A stretch of DNA of 55,484 nt from Isochrysis galbana (GCA_018136815.1 CM030932.1:1014866-1070349), one strand, 5' to 3'. Shown: positions 33,533 through 45,344, numbered from the stretch's first letter. Translations and numbers: made by a program. The notes: generated by a model not told the origin, from the sequence alone.

Positions 33533-34096
33533 CTACTTGGTATTAGTTCGTTGTCGTCGTTTGTTTCGAATATATGGGCGGAGTTCGTTGACATCTATGC
33601 GTTTCTTGGGCTGGCGGCCCATGTCTGCTTTGGCTCTTCTTGATGCGTCCGTGTTGTTGCCATATATATAAATAGTGCCGCTTTGCATAGCGTGGTGTAT
33701 CTTGCCGATCATTCTTCTCATGACCTGGTCGCTGTTGAACTTGATGTTGTCGTAGTGTATCCTATAGAATTCAGTGAGGATGTATATGTCCATGCAAGTA
33801 GGTACAGGATCTCTCTCGAGTGTGGTGATGATGCTTTCGGTAGTATGAACAGTCGCTGTCTGTGGCTTTTTCGGCCGTCGTGTCTGTCCCGGGGCTGTTG
33901 GCCGGCGTGTAGTCCGTGAGGTGGTGGATCGGCTTCGAATATGTCGTTTAGCGCTGGGCACGTCCCTACCTAGGTGGACGGAGGATTGATTCGTTTGATT
34001 GCGCGCATAGGCGGCAGAGGGTGTCGCGGTTCGGGAAGCGATTATAGGTATATCGCCTCTTCTCCTACTTTCTCTTGATGTCATCAAACGTTCCAC
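33533..34096 (-). CDS. Unidentified intronless ORF, 187 residues
   Basis: Codon choice is less GC-rich than in neighbouring genes and the second half reads as a real protein: DPVPTCMDIYILTEFYRIHY, NIKFNSDQVMRRMIGKIHHA, IYIYGNNTDASRRAKADMG, RQPKKRIDVNELRPYIRNKR, ending RQRTNTK. The first 100 residues are Ser/Thr/Arg-rich and disordered-looking. No signal peptide, membrane helix or known domain is recognised. The basic C-terminus could bind nucleic acid. Its 3' flank contains the segment shared with 19.37-19.43 kb, a sign of a dispersed element, so it may be a transposon ORF rather than a host gene. Confidence 0.5.
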   Translation of the reverse strand: MERLMTSRESRRRGDIPIIASRTATPSAAYARNQTNQSSVHLGRDVPSAKRHIRSRSTTSRTTRRPTAPGQTRRPKKPQTATVHTTESIITTLERDPVPTCMDIYILTEFYRIHYDNIKFNSDQVMRRMIGKIHHAMQSGTIYIYGNNTDASRRAKADMGRQPKKRIDVNELRPYIRNKRRQRTNTK

Positions 34097-34455
34097 GATT
34101 GTCGTCTGTCTTCTGTTATACCTCGGTCGCAGCTCCCCAGCGAGGTCTGCCCTCGTTGTGCCGACTCCTCTGTCGCATGCCTGTGCGCTGCTAAGTTGCC
34201 TTGGTGCCGACGCTTGGCCGTCCGTCCAAGTGCGGTTAGTTTTCGCCCCGTTTGGTTTAGTTTGTGTGTCTCTGTGGACCGGCAGCTTTTTGAGTCCCCG
34301 CGTTGTAGTCCCTCGTGTCTACCTTGGACCTAAGAAGCTCTCATTCTCACTCTCTCTCTCTTCCACTAGCTCGCTAGCTAGCCTCGTCTCTACTCTCCGA
34401 CGCCACGCGTTGCAATCCTCTGAACCTCAGTCTACCTCTTCGCTCATAGCGCTCG

Positions 34456-34680
34456 ATGGCAGACACTGTCAGACCCTACTCCTACTATGACCTCTCAGAC
34501 ATCTTCCCGCCAGCAACAAACAACGACTCTTTCACGGCCGCGTCAGCTGCCGGCTCGATCGAACGGCCCTCTGCCTACGAGCCTGTAGTCATCGCATGTT
34601 CGACACCTATGGGCCATCCCAATTCGCCAACTTCGGCCGATCACGCGCGATCGGACGTCGCGGAAGCTCCGCGTTTCTAA
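34456..34680 (+). CDS. Short ORF interrupted by repeat family B
   Basis: MADTVRPYSYYDLSDIFPPA, then TNNDSFTAASAAGSIERPS and VVIACSTPMGHPN reads like an N-terminal exon. From 34,631 it runs into repeat family B and stops at 34,680. Either the repeat truncated a gene or this is chance. No family recognised. Confidence 0.3.
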   Translation: MADTVRPYSYYDLSDIFPPATNNDSFTAASAAGSIERPSAYEPVVIACSTPMGHPNSPTSADHARSDVAEAPRF

Positions 34681-34965
34681 AAGTGATGCGCCCTACATTC
34701 ACCACTCCGATTCCCTCCCGTGAGCTCCCGCCTCAATCTCCCAAAATAGACCGCCACGCGCCACGCGTGGGGGGCGGGGGAAGGGAGGGGGGTGGGGGGT
34801 CACTCACCGATCACCGACGCCATTGCCCTTCGTGGGGCGGGAGGGGGTCGTTCGGAGGCGGGAGGCGGCTGGCGAGGCAGGTAAAGGGGGGGTGCGGAAT
34901 CCATGGACATCCAGGGGAGGTGGGAAATAGTGGTTAGAAAGAGTGAGTGACCGGGCTATCAGCTA
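34631..34965 (+). repeat. Dispersed repeat family B, copy 2
   Basis: Second copy of the 28,952-29,247 sequence, with small insertions in its G-rich part. Confidence 0.85.
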
Positions 34966-35322
34966 TTATTTTACTTATTACCCCACTACTACTAAGGATA
35001 AACTTAGTTGGCAAAAAGAAGTTAAAGGTTATTTAGGTAACAGAGAGAGAGGTGGTGCACCCAATCACACAACATCTGCGTGCACACACAAGACATACGG
35101 CCGATGGAGCGACAACTCGAAAAAACTTCGCGTTGTGACAGGGCAGAGATGGCTATCAAAGCCTAGTAGTCGCGCCCAAGGTCCAAATCATTGTGACGCT
35201 CAACAGCATGCTAGGCACACATATGAGGTGCTCAAGGTGGAAGCATCCGCATCGAATGGCGTTCGCAGCAACCGCTGTGGAGCCGAGCTGGAGCTGGTGG
35301 TAGGAAGGATGTCAAAGCTAGC

Positions 35323-36398
35323 TTACTTCTTCGACTTCTTGGGCTTGGCAGCGGCCGGAGCCGGGGCCGGGGCCGGGGTCGGCTCCGGCGCGGGCGGCTC
35401 CTCGTACTTTTCCACCTTGGACGCCGCGCTCTCAACCTTACGCTCACGAGCCGCCTTGTTCTTCTGGCGGCGTGCCTCAGCCTGATCGGCCAAGGTCTTC
35501 TCAAGCAGCTTCTCCTTCTTGGCCTTGTGAATGTACTCCATGAGAACGCGCTTGTTCTTGAACTCGTTACCCTTCGACTTCAGATAGAGCTGGTGGTAGA
35601 GGTGCTTGTCAATCTTCTTGGCGTCGCGGTACTTCTTCAAGAGGCGACGAAGCACGCGCATCCGCCGGATCCAGAGCGTCTTAACCGGCATACGCGCTTC
35701 CTTCGCACCCTTCCGCTTGCCGTGCCCGGTGTGCCGCCCCTACAGTGGACATGGGAATGTTCAGTGCTGGGGTATTCTCAGACAAAGGCCAAAGCAGGCA
35801 AAAGAGAGAGAGAGAGCAATTCTTCCCATGTCCCCCCCCCCTGTCCACAGCATCTATGCATGGCGTCTGCCAAATGCCTCCGTTGCCCACTTTCCTCAAC
35901 CTCGACGCAATAGATTTCAAGTGCGTGCTGGAAGACGACAGCTCACCTTGCGCTTGGCCTCGGCCCACAAATTCGCACGAGCGCGCGAGTGGACCTTCTC
36001 TGGCTTGCGGATGACGAAGCCGTCCTTCACAAGCTTGCGCACATTTTGCCCTGCGTCAAGAGGTAAATGAGCATGCATCAGCAGCGAGACCCATTGCACT
36101 CCACTATCGATGAGGCAAATCTCCAACTCGGAAGCAGTGCAACCGCTTCAATCGCACAAGTGACTTGCTCCCGCCACACAGGCTGCAGCTTGCTCCCGCC
36201 ACATAGGATGCGGCTTGCTCCCGCCACGCAGGATGCAAGCAGCCAGGGCGCAAGCAAGGCCACGCTTGTGGGGTAAGACTTACTTGAGTTGGCCATGCTG
36301 ATCTCATTGACCTCATTGGGGTCCAACCAGATCTTGCGCTTGCCACACTTGAGGACAGACGCAGCAAGTCGCTTCTGAAGCAGGAGCGACACACCCAT
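35323..36398 (-). CDS. RPL19: 60S ribosomal protein eL19 (RPL19)
   Basis: Structural protein of the large cytosolic ribosomal subunit near the exit side, forming an inter-subunit bridge. Exons on the minus strand are 36398-36284, 36050-35947 and 35739-35323 (phases 1 and 0), 211 residues against 196 in humans. It reads [98 protein letters not shown] and [18 protein letters not shown], all strongly conserved. The tail is a long basic helix ending in a species-specific Pro/Ala/Lys segment ([16 protein letters not shown]). ATG 36398 (MGVSLLLQ) corresponds to the MSMLRLQK start of the family. The window shows no defect. Confidence 0.97.
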
Positions 36399-36419
36399 CG
36401 CACCCGAAGCGCCTGAGCG

Positions 36420-37040
36420 AAAGGGGTGGGGGGTGGGGGAGGTGAGGCCCGAGCGTGTGACTAGGGTTGCGAGGGGGGGGGCTTCCCACGCGTGGCCAGG
36501 CCACGCGATGGGTGTCGGAACGCGCACCAGGCGGCTAGACAAAGCCAAGGCCAGGCGAGGAGGAACAGGGATGGGTGGGTTGTGGAGGGGAAGGAGAGCG
36601 TGAGGGGAAGGGGGGGGGTGGGGGGGAAGCGCCACGCAGCGTGCCTGCGGTGGTGGGCACGCCCAGGCTGCGGAGCTTCCTCCCCCTCTCTCTCTTCCCC
36701 CCCACGCCCGGCCCTTCCCCCCTCCCCCCTCCCACGTCTTCCCTTTCCTAGGGTTTTTTTCACCCCTCCTGTGCCCTCCCACAGCCCCTCCCCCCTTCTT
36801 CTCTTCTCCCTCTCTCTTCCGCCCCTCTCCTCTTACTTTATTTTCCCCCTCCTCTTCTTCCCTCGTATCAAGATGGAACGCGTGGAGGGCCCTGCCTCCC
36901 TCCCTCTCTCTCACCGCGCCCCTTTTTTTTTTGCACCGCACGCGTGGACTCCCCTCGTCCCTCCCCTCCCCCCTCTTTTCCACGACCAAAAAAGAGACCC
37001 CGCGCCGAGCGAGAGGGTTTTAACTTCTTACTGACGGCCG
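36420..37040. repeat. Pyrimidine-rich low-complexity region upstream of RPL19
   Basis: Alternating ccctcccc / tctctct tracts. Long ORFs on both strands are compositional artefacts. Confidence 0.75.
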
Positions 37041-37244
37041 CCTGGTGAAGGAGGCAGGAGGCCGGTGCCTCAACGCACCAATAACAAAAGGGCTCTCTGT
37101 GAGGCGGCCCGAGAGAGATGGTGCCGCGCGCCGCGCGCCGCTCAATGCTCCTCCTCGAGAGCTCTCATTTATACCCAGGATGAGCTCCTGGCTCCAACTA
37201 GCTAAAGCTAAGGCTAATAAGGACTAAGGACTAAGGAGTTATAT

Positions 37245-37460
37245 TTATAGTTGCACTATATGCATATGCTTAAACTTCGACTCCTTGATGAAGCTGAGCT
37301 CGCGCATTGTCTTGGCGTTGCGCACACGCCCATCGCCATCGCTCGAGGCCTCGTACAGCTGGGTGTTGCTCGAGGGCAGCTGGGTCTGCGGCACGGCGCG
37401 CCACTCCATATGGCTCGGGGAAGAGAACGAGTGCGAGTGCACCTACAACTACACGACAAG
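37245..37460 (-). CDS. Possible terminal exon of unknown protein
   Basis: After a candidate acceptor (ttgtag, minus strand) the frame reads HSHSFSSPSHMEWRAVPQTQ, LPSSNTQLYEASSDGDG and NAKTMRELSFIKESKF, ending MHIVQL at 37,245. It reads like protein, but no upstream exon or family is identified. Confidence 0.25.
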
Positions 37461-37489
37461 CGCACTTTTCACAGTGCCTAGTGCCTAGG

Positions 37490-38090
37490 TAATTTATTGT
37501 AAAAAGTGCACTACCATAGTCCTCGTAGTTTTATTGTAAAGAAAGGAAGACTATCGCTATCGCATCGTAGTATAGTTTTATTGTAAAGAGTGCGACTCAC
37601 GACTCACGATTATCGCAGGCGCGAGTAGTTTTGTAGACCGGTTTGCGCACATTTACAATCTTGATGAGAATCCTAAGGAATACTGTAGTCGAGTTTTATT
37701 TTAAACGCTCACATTACTACGCCTCCCGAACCCAAGAAAGTTCAGTACTTCCAGACAACCCATATATATATGATATATGAGAGACCAACAAAAAATCGGA
37801 GCTCCGGCCGATTTTTTTGACGAGAAATATTAAATATTACCCGGATTGTTTCAAGAGTAGGTAGTATGTACATAATGGGTTGGCGGGTGCTGCTTGTACC
37901 AAGCGCTAGTGGCAACAGCAGCGGCATCAACTCTCATGGTCATGTATACGAACACAGCATTCACTCAGCGGCGCCCGCTTAGTGAGGAGCGCCACCCAAG
38001 ATATCTATGCCCGCCAAATCCATCGATTATTTTAGCATAAAAGCAACGCCGCTTCGGCCCTCGCTATTCGGCGACTGAGCGACATGGTCA
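37490..38090. other. Intergenic, AT-richer, with a short repeated motif
   Basis: ttttattgtaaagar-gtgc recurs at 37,490-37,600, interleaved with catagt/catcgta strings. No coherent ORF. Confidence 0.45.
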
Positions 38091-38095
38091 ACGTC

Positions 38096-38290
38096 TCAGA
38101 ATTTAAACCCGCCAATTCTCGCGGAATGATCTAGGAAATCCCATGCTGAGCACGCATTAGCCAGTGGGGAATCTATCGTCATGAGTGGTCCGGAAATGAC
38201 CTAGGAAAGCCCACGATGAGAACGTAAATGCGTGTCAACGGGGAATCTATCATCACGAGCGGCCTGGAACTGACTTGGGAAATGAATCGC
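38096..38290. repeat. Degenerate tandem repeat, about 70-bp unit
   Basis: Recurring gaatgatctaggaaatccca / gaaatgacctaggaaagccc / gaactgacttgggaaatg and ggggaatctatcrtcaygag, two and a half copies. Confidence 0.7.
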
Positions 38291-38377
38291 TCATCACATC
38301 ACCGGTGGCTAGATGTCGATGCGTTGGGGCAAAGCGTCTGCTCGACCCAGGCGCTTGTGGTCTGCATCGGTGGTGTG

Positions 38378-39874
38378 TCAAGCAGCTTCCGACCGCAATC
38401 GCTTGATCTCCTCCTCGCACTCTATTCGTCGTTTTGACGCCGCCCGCAGCTCCGATGTGATGCGCTCGTAGACTTCCTTGAGCTGCGTCTCTTGCTGTTT
38501 CAACTACGCATGGGTAGTGGTCACCAACATCAGCGAAGGGGCGGCAAGAATGAAGCACGACGCATGGCCGCTCTGCAGAGCGGACCGATCAATAGCCTAT
38601 CGGCATCTCCGGAGATCAGAATGTTGCCTAGGCCACGGCCGGCACCCCTCTCCGCTATTGCATCCACCAGGAATGCCGGTAGCCCACCAAACGAGGTGGC
38701 CAACCAGGTGCAACAAGGGCTGGTGAATGGGAGCACATACTTGGAAATCACCAAACCATTGTGCATGCCGAGAGGTCTTCCAGCCGCCATACTTTTTGCT
38801 GGGCTTGCTGGCCAGCGCAAGATGCTTGCAGAGCTCCTCACTAGTCTCGCCGAACACGAATTCGTCATAGCCTACCGAATTGAGAAGAGGCGAGGCGGTA
38901 CGCTGGTTCAGGAGGAGACGAGGAGGTGTGTGATGCCGGCGCAGAGTGGAGCTGCACCCTCGACGCTTGCACATCGTGCACGCGCCCCACCCTATGCCTT
39001 GGAGCTCGAACCCATCATGTCATGAGATGGACAGTCTTGCAGCTTTGTTGCACAGTCGCACACTCCGGTGGCGCATACGTTCTGACACCACTGGTTTAGT
39101 CTCCACAGGGTTATCGCCCGCTTTGCTCCCAGTCGTCTCGGCATCAGGATAAAGCTTGAGAAGGTGCGAGAACTCGGCAGCCCGATCATCAAGGCCATGG
39201 AAGAACACTTTGATATGAACCTATGGTCATTCATAGTGCGGACATCACTGCCACGAGCAAATGCTCCGGCACAGGCCAATGCCATGCGCTAGCACACCTC
39301 AAATTCTCCCCAGCCCTGCTCTGTCACCTCGAAAGGCGCCGCTTCGACCACCCGTGTGGCTGGATTGAACGATGGGTGCAGCTGGAACACGACTCGCTTG
39401 ATGTAGAGCCCAGGATCCTACGCCATCACGTGGGAGGCCGAGTGCTGTCGAATCAAGCCAAATGCGGAGGAGCGACGGTTGCACCCGAGCCGCAAAGACT
39501 CCACCGTGCGGGGCGCATCCACCGCAAGCAAGCCTTTGGCACTGCGCTTGCGGGCGCTCGACGTTCAGGCGCCGCTGCGGCTCCGCCTTGCAATTTTTGC
39601 CTGCCTGTCCGCCCCCCCCCCCCCCCCCCCGCCCCCCCAATCCACCCCCTCCCCACCCCCTCCCCCCTTTCCTGCTGCTGCCCACCTCCTCAGCGTCGAT
39701 CGCACGCAAGTAGACAGTCCACTCGTGCGACTTGGACTCCTCGGCGTCCTTGCCGCGCCAGTACGCGCAAGAGCCGTAGATGATCGGCCGAACCAGCTGC
39801 GTCGACGACGCTGCCGCCGACGCGCTCGGCGAGGGCGCAGAGCTAGCCGAGCTGGCGGCCGGAGTGGGCGCCAT
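38378..39874 (-). CDS. YEATS-domain protein, GAS41/Yaf9 type
   Basis: Reader of acylated histone lysines and shared subunit of SWR1/TIP60-type chromatin complexes. Minus-strand exons are 39874-39686, 39417-39298, 39220-39079, 38871 to about 38793, and 38503-38378. The YEATS domain spans the first four exons: [89 protein letters not shown] and [17 protein letters not shown]. The last exon is the coiled coil typical of the family: [19 protein letters not shown], ending [17 protein letters not shown]. Exons 1-4 splice in register, but exon 4 as drawn ends one base out of phase with exon 5. Either a further exon lies between 38,793 and 38,503 or the donor is elsewhere. The identity is secure; the join before the coiled coil is not. 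Confidence 0.88.
39590..39675. repeat. Poly-C tract inside YEATS intron 1
   Basis: Long C runs (39,613-39,640) within the first intron, G-rich in the transcript. Confidence 0.8.
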
Positions 39875-40039
39875 CGCCGCACGGCGAGAGGGCGCGCGGC
39901 TGTGTTGGCCGGGGCTCTCTATCCTGGTAAATGGCTGCTTCTCAAAATTTTAGTAGAGTACTACTAGTACTAGGAGTACTGAACCACTGAACCTCTAAGC
40001 CATTTAGTAGTTAAACAACATTGAGAGGAGCTCGCAGGG

Positions 40040-40270
40040 TGCGAGCCTCTTCTCTCTCCTCTCCGTCTCTCCCTCTCTCCCTCTCCCTCTCCCTGCCCCT
40101 GCCCCCCCTCCTCCTCCTCTCCCCTCCCTTCCTTCCCCGGCCTCTCGCCCCCTCCCTCCCTCTCCTTCTGCATCCCCCCCCCCCCCTCTCCTCCCCTCTC
40201 TCTTCTCCCTCCTCACCTTTCTCTTGCGTGCGCCCTCTCTCCCTCTCTCGCCCTTCATTTCTTCCCCCCC
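40040..40270. repeat. CT-rich low-complexity tract
   Basis: ccctctccct-like runs directly upstream of the UPF0301 start. It may contain the core promoter. Confidence 0.8.
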
Positions 40271-40277
40271 CCTCTCC

Positions 40278-43200
40278 ATGTCCTCGTTTCTTCCGTTGCT
40301 CCTGTGTGGCCTTCTGGCGCCTCGCTCGCCCATCCCCTCTCGGTCACAGACCCCTTCCGGCCTCGCACGCTCGTGGGGAGGGCGCGAGGGCTCCACTGCT
40401 GTTGGGTGTTCTTGGAGAGGAGAACTCCGAGAGGGCTCAAAGGCTGAGCTGGCATGCAGCTCCCGGGCGCTTCTCATGCGCCGCCTGCTGCCGTCTCGCC
40501 GCTGTGTCTGCCGGCTGCGCCAGCCGGTCGCCTCGGCAGCTGACGACTTAGGCTCCGAGGGTGGGCTAAGCGAAGACTGGCGCAAGTTCTGCCTCTCACG
40601 AGAGCGCTCCTCGCTCTCTCCCCCATCCTCCGTATTGAATGGGACGACGGCTGAGTATACTCGGGCTAACAGTACGGCTGACGGGTTGCTTCGAGAATTA
40701 GCGTGGCCGAGGAGAGGTGCCCTTGTGCTGGCAGCGCCTGACGCTGTGTTTGCCTCGTCCACGCTGCTCCGGCACTCGCTCTGTGTGCTTGTGGAGTATG
40801 AGGAGCAGATGGGTGCGCTGGCGCTCGCGCTCAATCGACCAACACGAGCGGTCCTCGCAGATGTCGTCGAAATGGATCTTCCAGGAAGCATGGGTGAGGT
40901 GCCGCTGTTTGTCGGCGGTGATGCTCCACCTGCAGGCGCTACACCTCATAGTCGAGCTGAAGAAGAGGGTGGTCAGCTGCAGATAGAGGCTGCACCCAGT
41001 GCGATTGATGTACCGAGGACGGATGGACACCACGTGCGGCACGAGCTCGAACCGCCCGATGACTCGCCTGATGCCTCGCTGTGGCTGCTCTCGGCAAGTA
41101 TCCCTGCTGAGGTGGCCGCCGGATATGGTCGGCTACTCGACGCTGGTCTCTTCTTGTTCAAGCTTGAAGAGGCTGTGGCACTAGTGGATGCCGGTGGAGT
41201 GACGCCGTCCGAAGCAGGACGTCTATTCAACGCATACGTTGGTCACATGTCCTGGCCAGAGGGCAAGCTGGAGGCGGAACACCAGGCGGGGGCGTGGGCC
41301 GTGCTTGCGCCGTCTCGAGAGACTGCTGAAGGCCTGCTCCGTTACCCTGACATGACGCCTACAGGAAGAGGCCCGCTCGGGCTGTATGAGGAGGCCGTCA
41401 GGCAAGGAAAGCCGAATTGGATTGCCATACTCGCAGCCAAACGTGCACGAAGCGACGCACCATCTGATGCCGGCGAGGAGCATACACCGCTGCGCGAAGC
41501 GTTATCAGGGGCATTGCGTCTCTGGAGCGAGACGGCGCAGTGGGAGGCAGAGCTCCGCGAGGCAGAGGAAGTTCAAGCCGCAGTGCACGTCCGTTCGGCT
41601 CGGGAATCAACTGGAGCTGCTCTAGATGGCGACATGAAGTCGTCTGTTTATGATAGGATTTATGGACCTGATCTTAATGTAGGTTCTCGGGACCTTACGA
41701 GTCGGTGGGATGAAACGACGGGGGGCAGCAAGTGGGATGAACCACAGGAGGGTAGTGGCACTGATATGGACAGAGATGGCGGGCAAAGGTGCGGACAATT
41801 GCCCAAGGAGGTGTCTCTGTCAGCGATCACGGATGTGCCTCTGGCCCCTATCCAGAGCTCACCTTTGCCCAGGCAGCCCCGCCATTCAGTGGCCGTGCCG
41901 GCTGCACCCTCATTTGCTTTGGCAGTCTTCTTCGAGCGTAGACTCCGGCTCAGGAATCTTTTGCGCTTGCCTTTCACAGGTTGAACGCGATCCTTCGCCG
42001 TGCCTACGATCTGCTTGCGCTCTCATCGGAGCTGGACCAAGGGGACACAAGTAGCACGGGCGTCCCGGTCAACGAACCCGCATCTGAGCAAGATGCAAAT
42101 GGACGACAGATTGATTCTGGCGAATCCAGTCTTCCTTTGCATGATCCTGAGCGAGACGAACAGGGTGCCGATGGCTCGATTCCTCTATCTAGTGGTTTCC
42201 ACAATTGGAGACGGAGAGATCAAGCACTTTTTTGCGAGCATTCTGACACACAAAAGGTATCAAGCTGTGGGCCCACGTCCGACTCAGCGACTCCGCATAT
42301 CACCCAGGTAGATCGCCAATCTATCGCAAATGGCTGGCGGATGTTGGACTCGCTCAGTGTGAGCCTCGCGGCTGCAGGACGACCTTCATTGTTCGGACCA
42401 ATGCCCTTCAGCACGAGCGGCACATCGCCTATGCGAACGAACCTTGCGATCTCGCCAATTGACGGCGCTTCTACCGGTTCCGAGACCGTGGAAGCTGTCG
42501 CTCCCCGCTTCGCGCTCCACACACTGCGTAACACCCTCTTACATCTCTCGCGTGGGGGGCAGGCACTCCTCAGGCCAGATCCTGGGTTCGCACCGCATGG
42601 TCATGCCGATGGGCCCAGATTTCGGGGTGCTAGCAGCATGCAGAGCGGAGTCGGGGCGGGACGTGATGCCGGCAGTGCCAGTCGCCGAAGTTTGAAGAAA
42701 ATCTTGCAACAAGTGGACGGAGCTGTGGGCAGCCGAACTGGCGTCGTAAGGTCGGGCGCACGCAACCGGTGGCCCGAGAAACGCCGCCTCTCGCTCCCCG
42801 CAAGCGTCTCGCTCCCACACTTCTTGATTGCGAATAAGAATGCAGGTCAAGTTGATCCTGCAGGATGCAAGGGAGAGCGAGTCCAAACAAGTGAGCTGCA
42901 GTTTACACTACTTGCTCTACTGCTTTCACAACGCATGGGGCTGCGAGTAACCCTCCTCGAACCGTCCAACACAGCATCACAAGCAGGTGGGTACGTGCTT
43001 GAGGTTGACATTGGCGACCACGATGACGTGGACGATGCGCAGGATGATGTTACTGAATGTGACGACGATCGCAAACCGATTGACTTTGTAGAGTCTAGCG
43101 GAAATGTAGGCGACTTTTCAGCGAGCCTCAAAGGCGACAGCGATGTTCGTAACGCCGTACACTCCCCTCCGCTGATGGATGGTGGTTTCGGCGCCCCTGC

Positions 43201-43792
43201 TCCCGTTTCTGGAGACCCCGCTTGGGATGTAGCTCTTGCCCATTTGGCATCCACGTACGTCACGCGTGGTGGAGCGCGCCTCCCTGCAAGCCATGACGAT
43301 GGGCTTCTTTACTTGCGGATCAAAGCGGGGCGTGGCTGCTGCGACCTGCTGACAGCGGAGGAGCTGGCGGTCGAATTAGTGCCGCAGTCGCTATTCGCTC
43401 GAGGAGCTACCATCCCGCCGCTTGATGCCCTCATGGTCCAGCTATGCCCGTTGGACATTCTCGAGGAGCTGGCTAGTGAGTGGGCGGCGTGGATGGAGTT
43501 GAGAGGGGATGCCGCTGCGTCGGGATTTTGGCGGCTTCAGCTACTGCTCATTGAGAAGCTTTTAGTTGATGAGGACGCCGTCGACTTAGAACAAGCCTCT
43601 TCGTCACGCGGCACAAGTCAGACGCGATCATCTAGAGAGGTAACACTAGGCCAACACCCAGCGGCTGAGTTTGCTGATGATGAGGATGAATTTTTCGTGG
43701 GGGGACTAGATGAAGAGCAGGACGACGAAGAGGAAGTCGATGGCAGCGAGGACGGGGAAGACGACGATGGGGACGGCCTGCTACAACCATAG
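40278..43792 (+). CDS. UPF0301 (YqgE/AlgH, DUF179) protein with long unknown C-terminal region, probably plastid-targeted
   Basis: The UPF0301 domain is widespread in bacteria and plant plastids; its biochemical role is unknown. Proposed exons are 40278-41788 and 41980-43792 (phase 2 GT-AG, acceptor ctttcacag), 1,107 residues. ATG 40278 gives MSSFLPLLLCGLLAPRSP, a signal-peptide-like start, then a Ser/Arg-rich stretch, the two-part leader used in secondary plastids. The domain runs from LAWPRRGALVLAAPDAVF, through YEEQMGALALALNRPTRAV and VPLFVGGDAPP, to NAYVGHMSWPEGKLEAEHQA and GAWAVLAPS, then GKPNWIAILAAKRA. Bacterial members are about 190 residues, so the C-terminal about 600 are extra. That part ends in an acidic Asp/Glu tail (EEQDDEEEVDGSEDGEDDDG). 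It may include unrecognised introns or a second gene, since another frame at 42,090-42,256 also looks coding. Confidence 0.72.
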
Positions 43793-44984
43793 CATGTGGC
43801 TTACTAGCTGTCTAGATGTGGTTCATTGAGAGTTCTTAGGCGTTTCTTGGTGCCTCAATCGCAATCGCCTTCACGCAGGCATTTATTGTCGAATGCCAAC
43901 GCCTTTCGAAGAGTAGAGAGTAGTCTTACGTCGCGATGACAGCCGTGAGGCCACCATAGCGCACCCCGCGCTCCTGAGTGCGCTAGGCCGCCTAGAATTA
44001 GATTGGCCGTCCCGCCCGTGCCATGGGGAGTGAGTGAGCGGGGCAAGGATGGGATCCAAGCACTCTAGCCACTCTCGGTTCTCGGTGCCCCTAAACGGCA
44101 CGTCGCAGAGCGCATGTGCGCGACGGCTATGCCTCAAGCTTCATAGATGATGGTATCCCACACATCGAGGTAGCGGTAGCGGCTAACTTACAACTTAGTA
44201 GCACGGTAGCGGGCATTGCTGGGCGATAACTGCACGTTGCACGCACACGCTTTCGTAAGGTTGGGGCCACGATTCGCCAATGGTAGCCAATTGCAGCTCC
44301 CCATAGCCCATAGATAGATCACATCTTTTTAAAATATCTGGGCGATAGTACCACTACTCCCACTAGCCCGGTACTATCACGACACCCCTCAGCGCACCTG
44401 CCCGTACGCCTTGACGTACGTGTGCCGACACCAGCCAGCACACATACACATATGCACCGCTTCAAATCTCCCCTCTCGCAACCCCCCGGCTCCGCCCATT
44501 ATAACTCTCCACAAATAATAATGGGTGAAAACCCAGTGAGGCGGACCGACCTACGCCGGGCGACTCACCAATCACCAAGGAAACACACCGGGGGGGGGTC
44601 TCTCGTCCGTGAAGCTGAACGGCCCTTACAGCTCTCGCTCTCTCCTCGCGCCGCGAGCAATCCTCGAGAAATAAAAGACCGCGCCTCAAGTACTCGCCAT
44701 AAGGGGCCCCGTAGGCCGTAGGCGTCTTGAATCTCTCCTTCCTCATCTACCTCCTGTCACTAGCCGCCCCTCTCCGCCCGTTTGCTCACGCAAACGGGGC
44801 TCATTTCTCATTTCTCATCGCACTCACTCCATGGGGGGTGGAGGGGGGGAGGTGTCAACCCCCCCCCCCCCCCCCTCCCTCTCTCCATTCTCCTCCACCC
44901 CTCTCCCTGCGGCGCGTCGCCATGCAGCGCGCCACGGCCTGCTCTCAGAGGGCCTCTGGGGGCTCCTAGAGGGCCGGCAAGGAC
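43793..44984. other. Intergenic with dispersed fragments
   Basis: No coherent ORF. 44,348-44,402 repeats the 19,121-19,172 segment (gtaccactactcccactagc, ggtactatcacgacacccc). A poly-C run lies at 44,861-44,874. Confidence 0.5.
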
Positions 44985-45344
44985 AGCTCAGGGGGCAGTG
45001 GAGGCTGGGGCTGGGGCTCAGCCCTTGGGCCCCCCTGCCTCTCCCACGCTCGCCTCGTTGGCCATGGGGATGGGAGCCGCCCAGAGGCCCTTGTATGCCT
45101 GGCGACCAGGGATGGGGGGCGGAGTCAGTTCGAGGGCAGGCCCAACGCGGGCGTGGGAGTGCGAGTCGCGGCCCGCGCCCACTAGGGGTTTAGGCCAGAA
45201 TGATGATTGCCCAGCTCCTTCCTGCCATAGGGCGCAGGGGCTGAGGTTGGTTGTTGGTTGTACGGGCCCACCCCGGGGGTGTCCGCAATGGTGTGAGGAG
45301 GGCGCGAGGCCCCCATTGACCCCCACTTATAAAAGTAGGTTCTA
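44985..45344 (+). repeat. Dispersed repeat family A, full copy
   Basis: Begins gacagctcagggggcagtgg and ends cttataaaagtaggtt. More diverged in its middle than the 24.1-kb copy. Confidence 0.85.

Noticed and set aside
36078..37034. 303- and 180-residue ORFs upstream of RPL19
   Set aside because: Apart from RPL19 exon 1 they translate pyrimidine-rich low-complexity DNA.
38530..38868. ORFs on both strands between YEATS exons 4 and 5
   Set aside because: Neither reads like the charged coiled-coil linker expected there; treated as intron, though one missed exon is possible.
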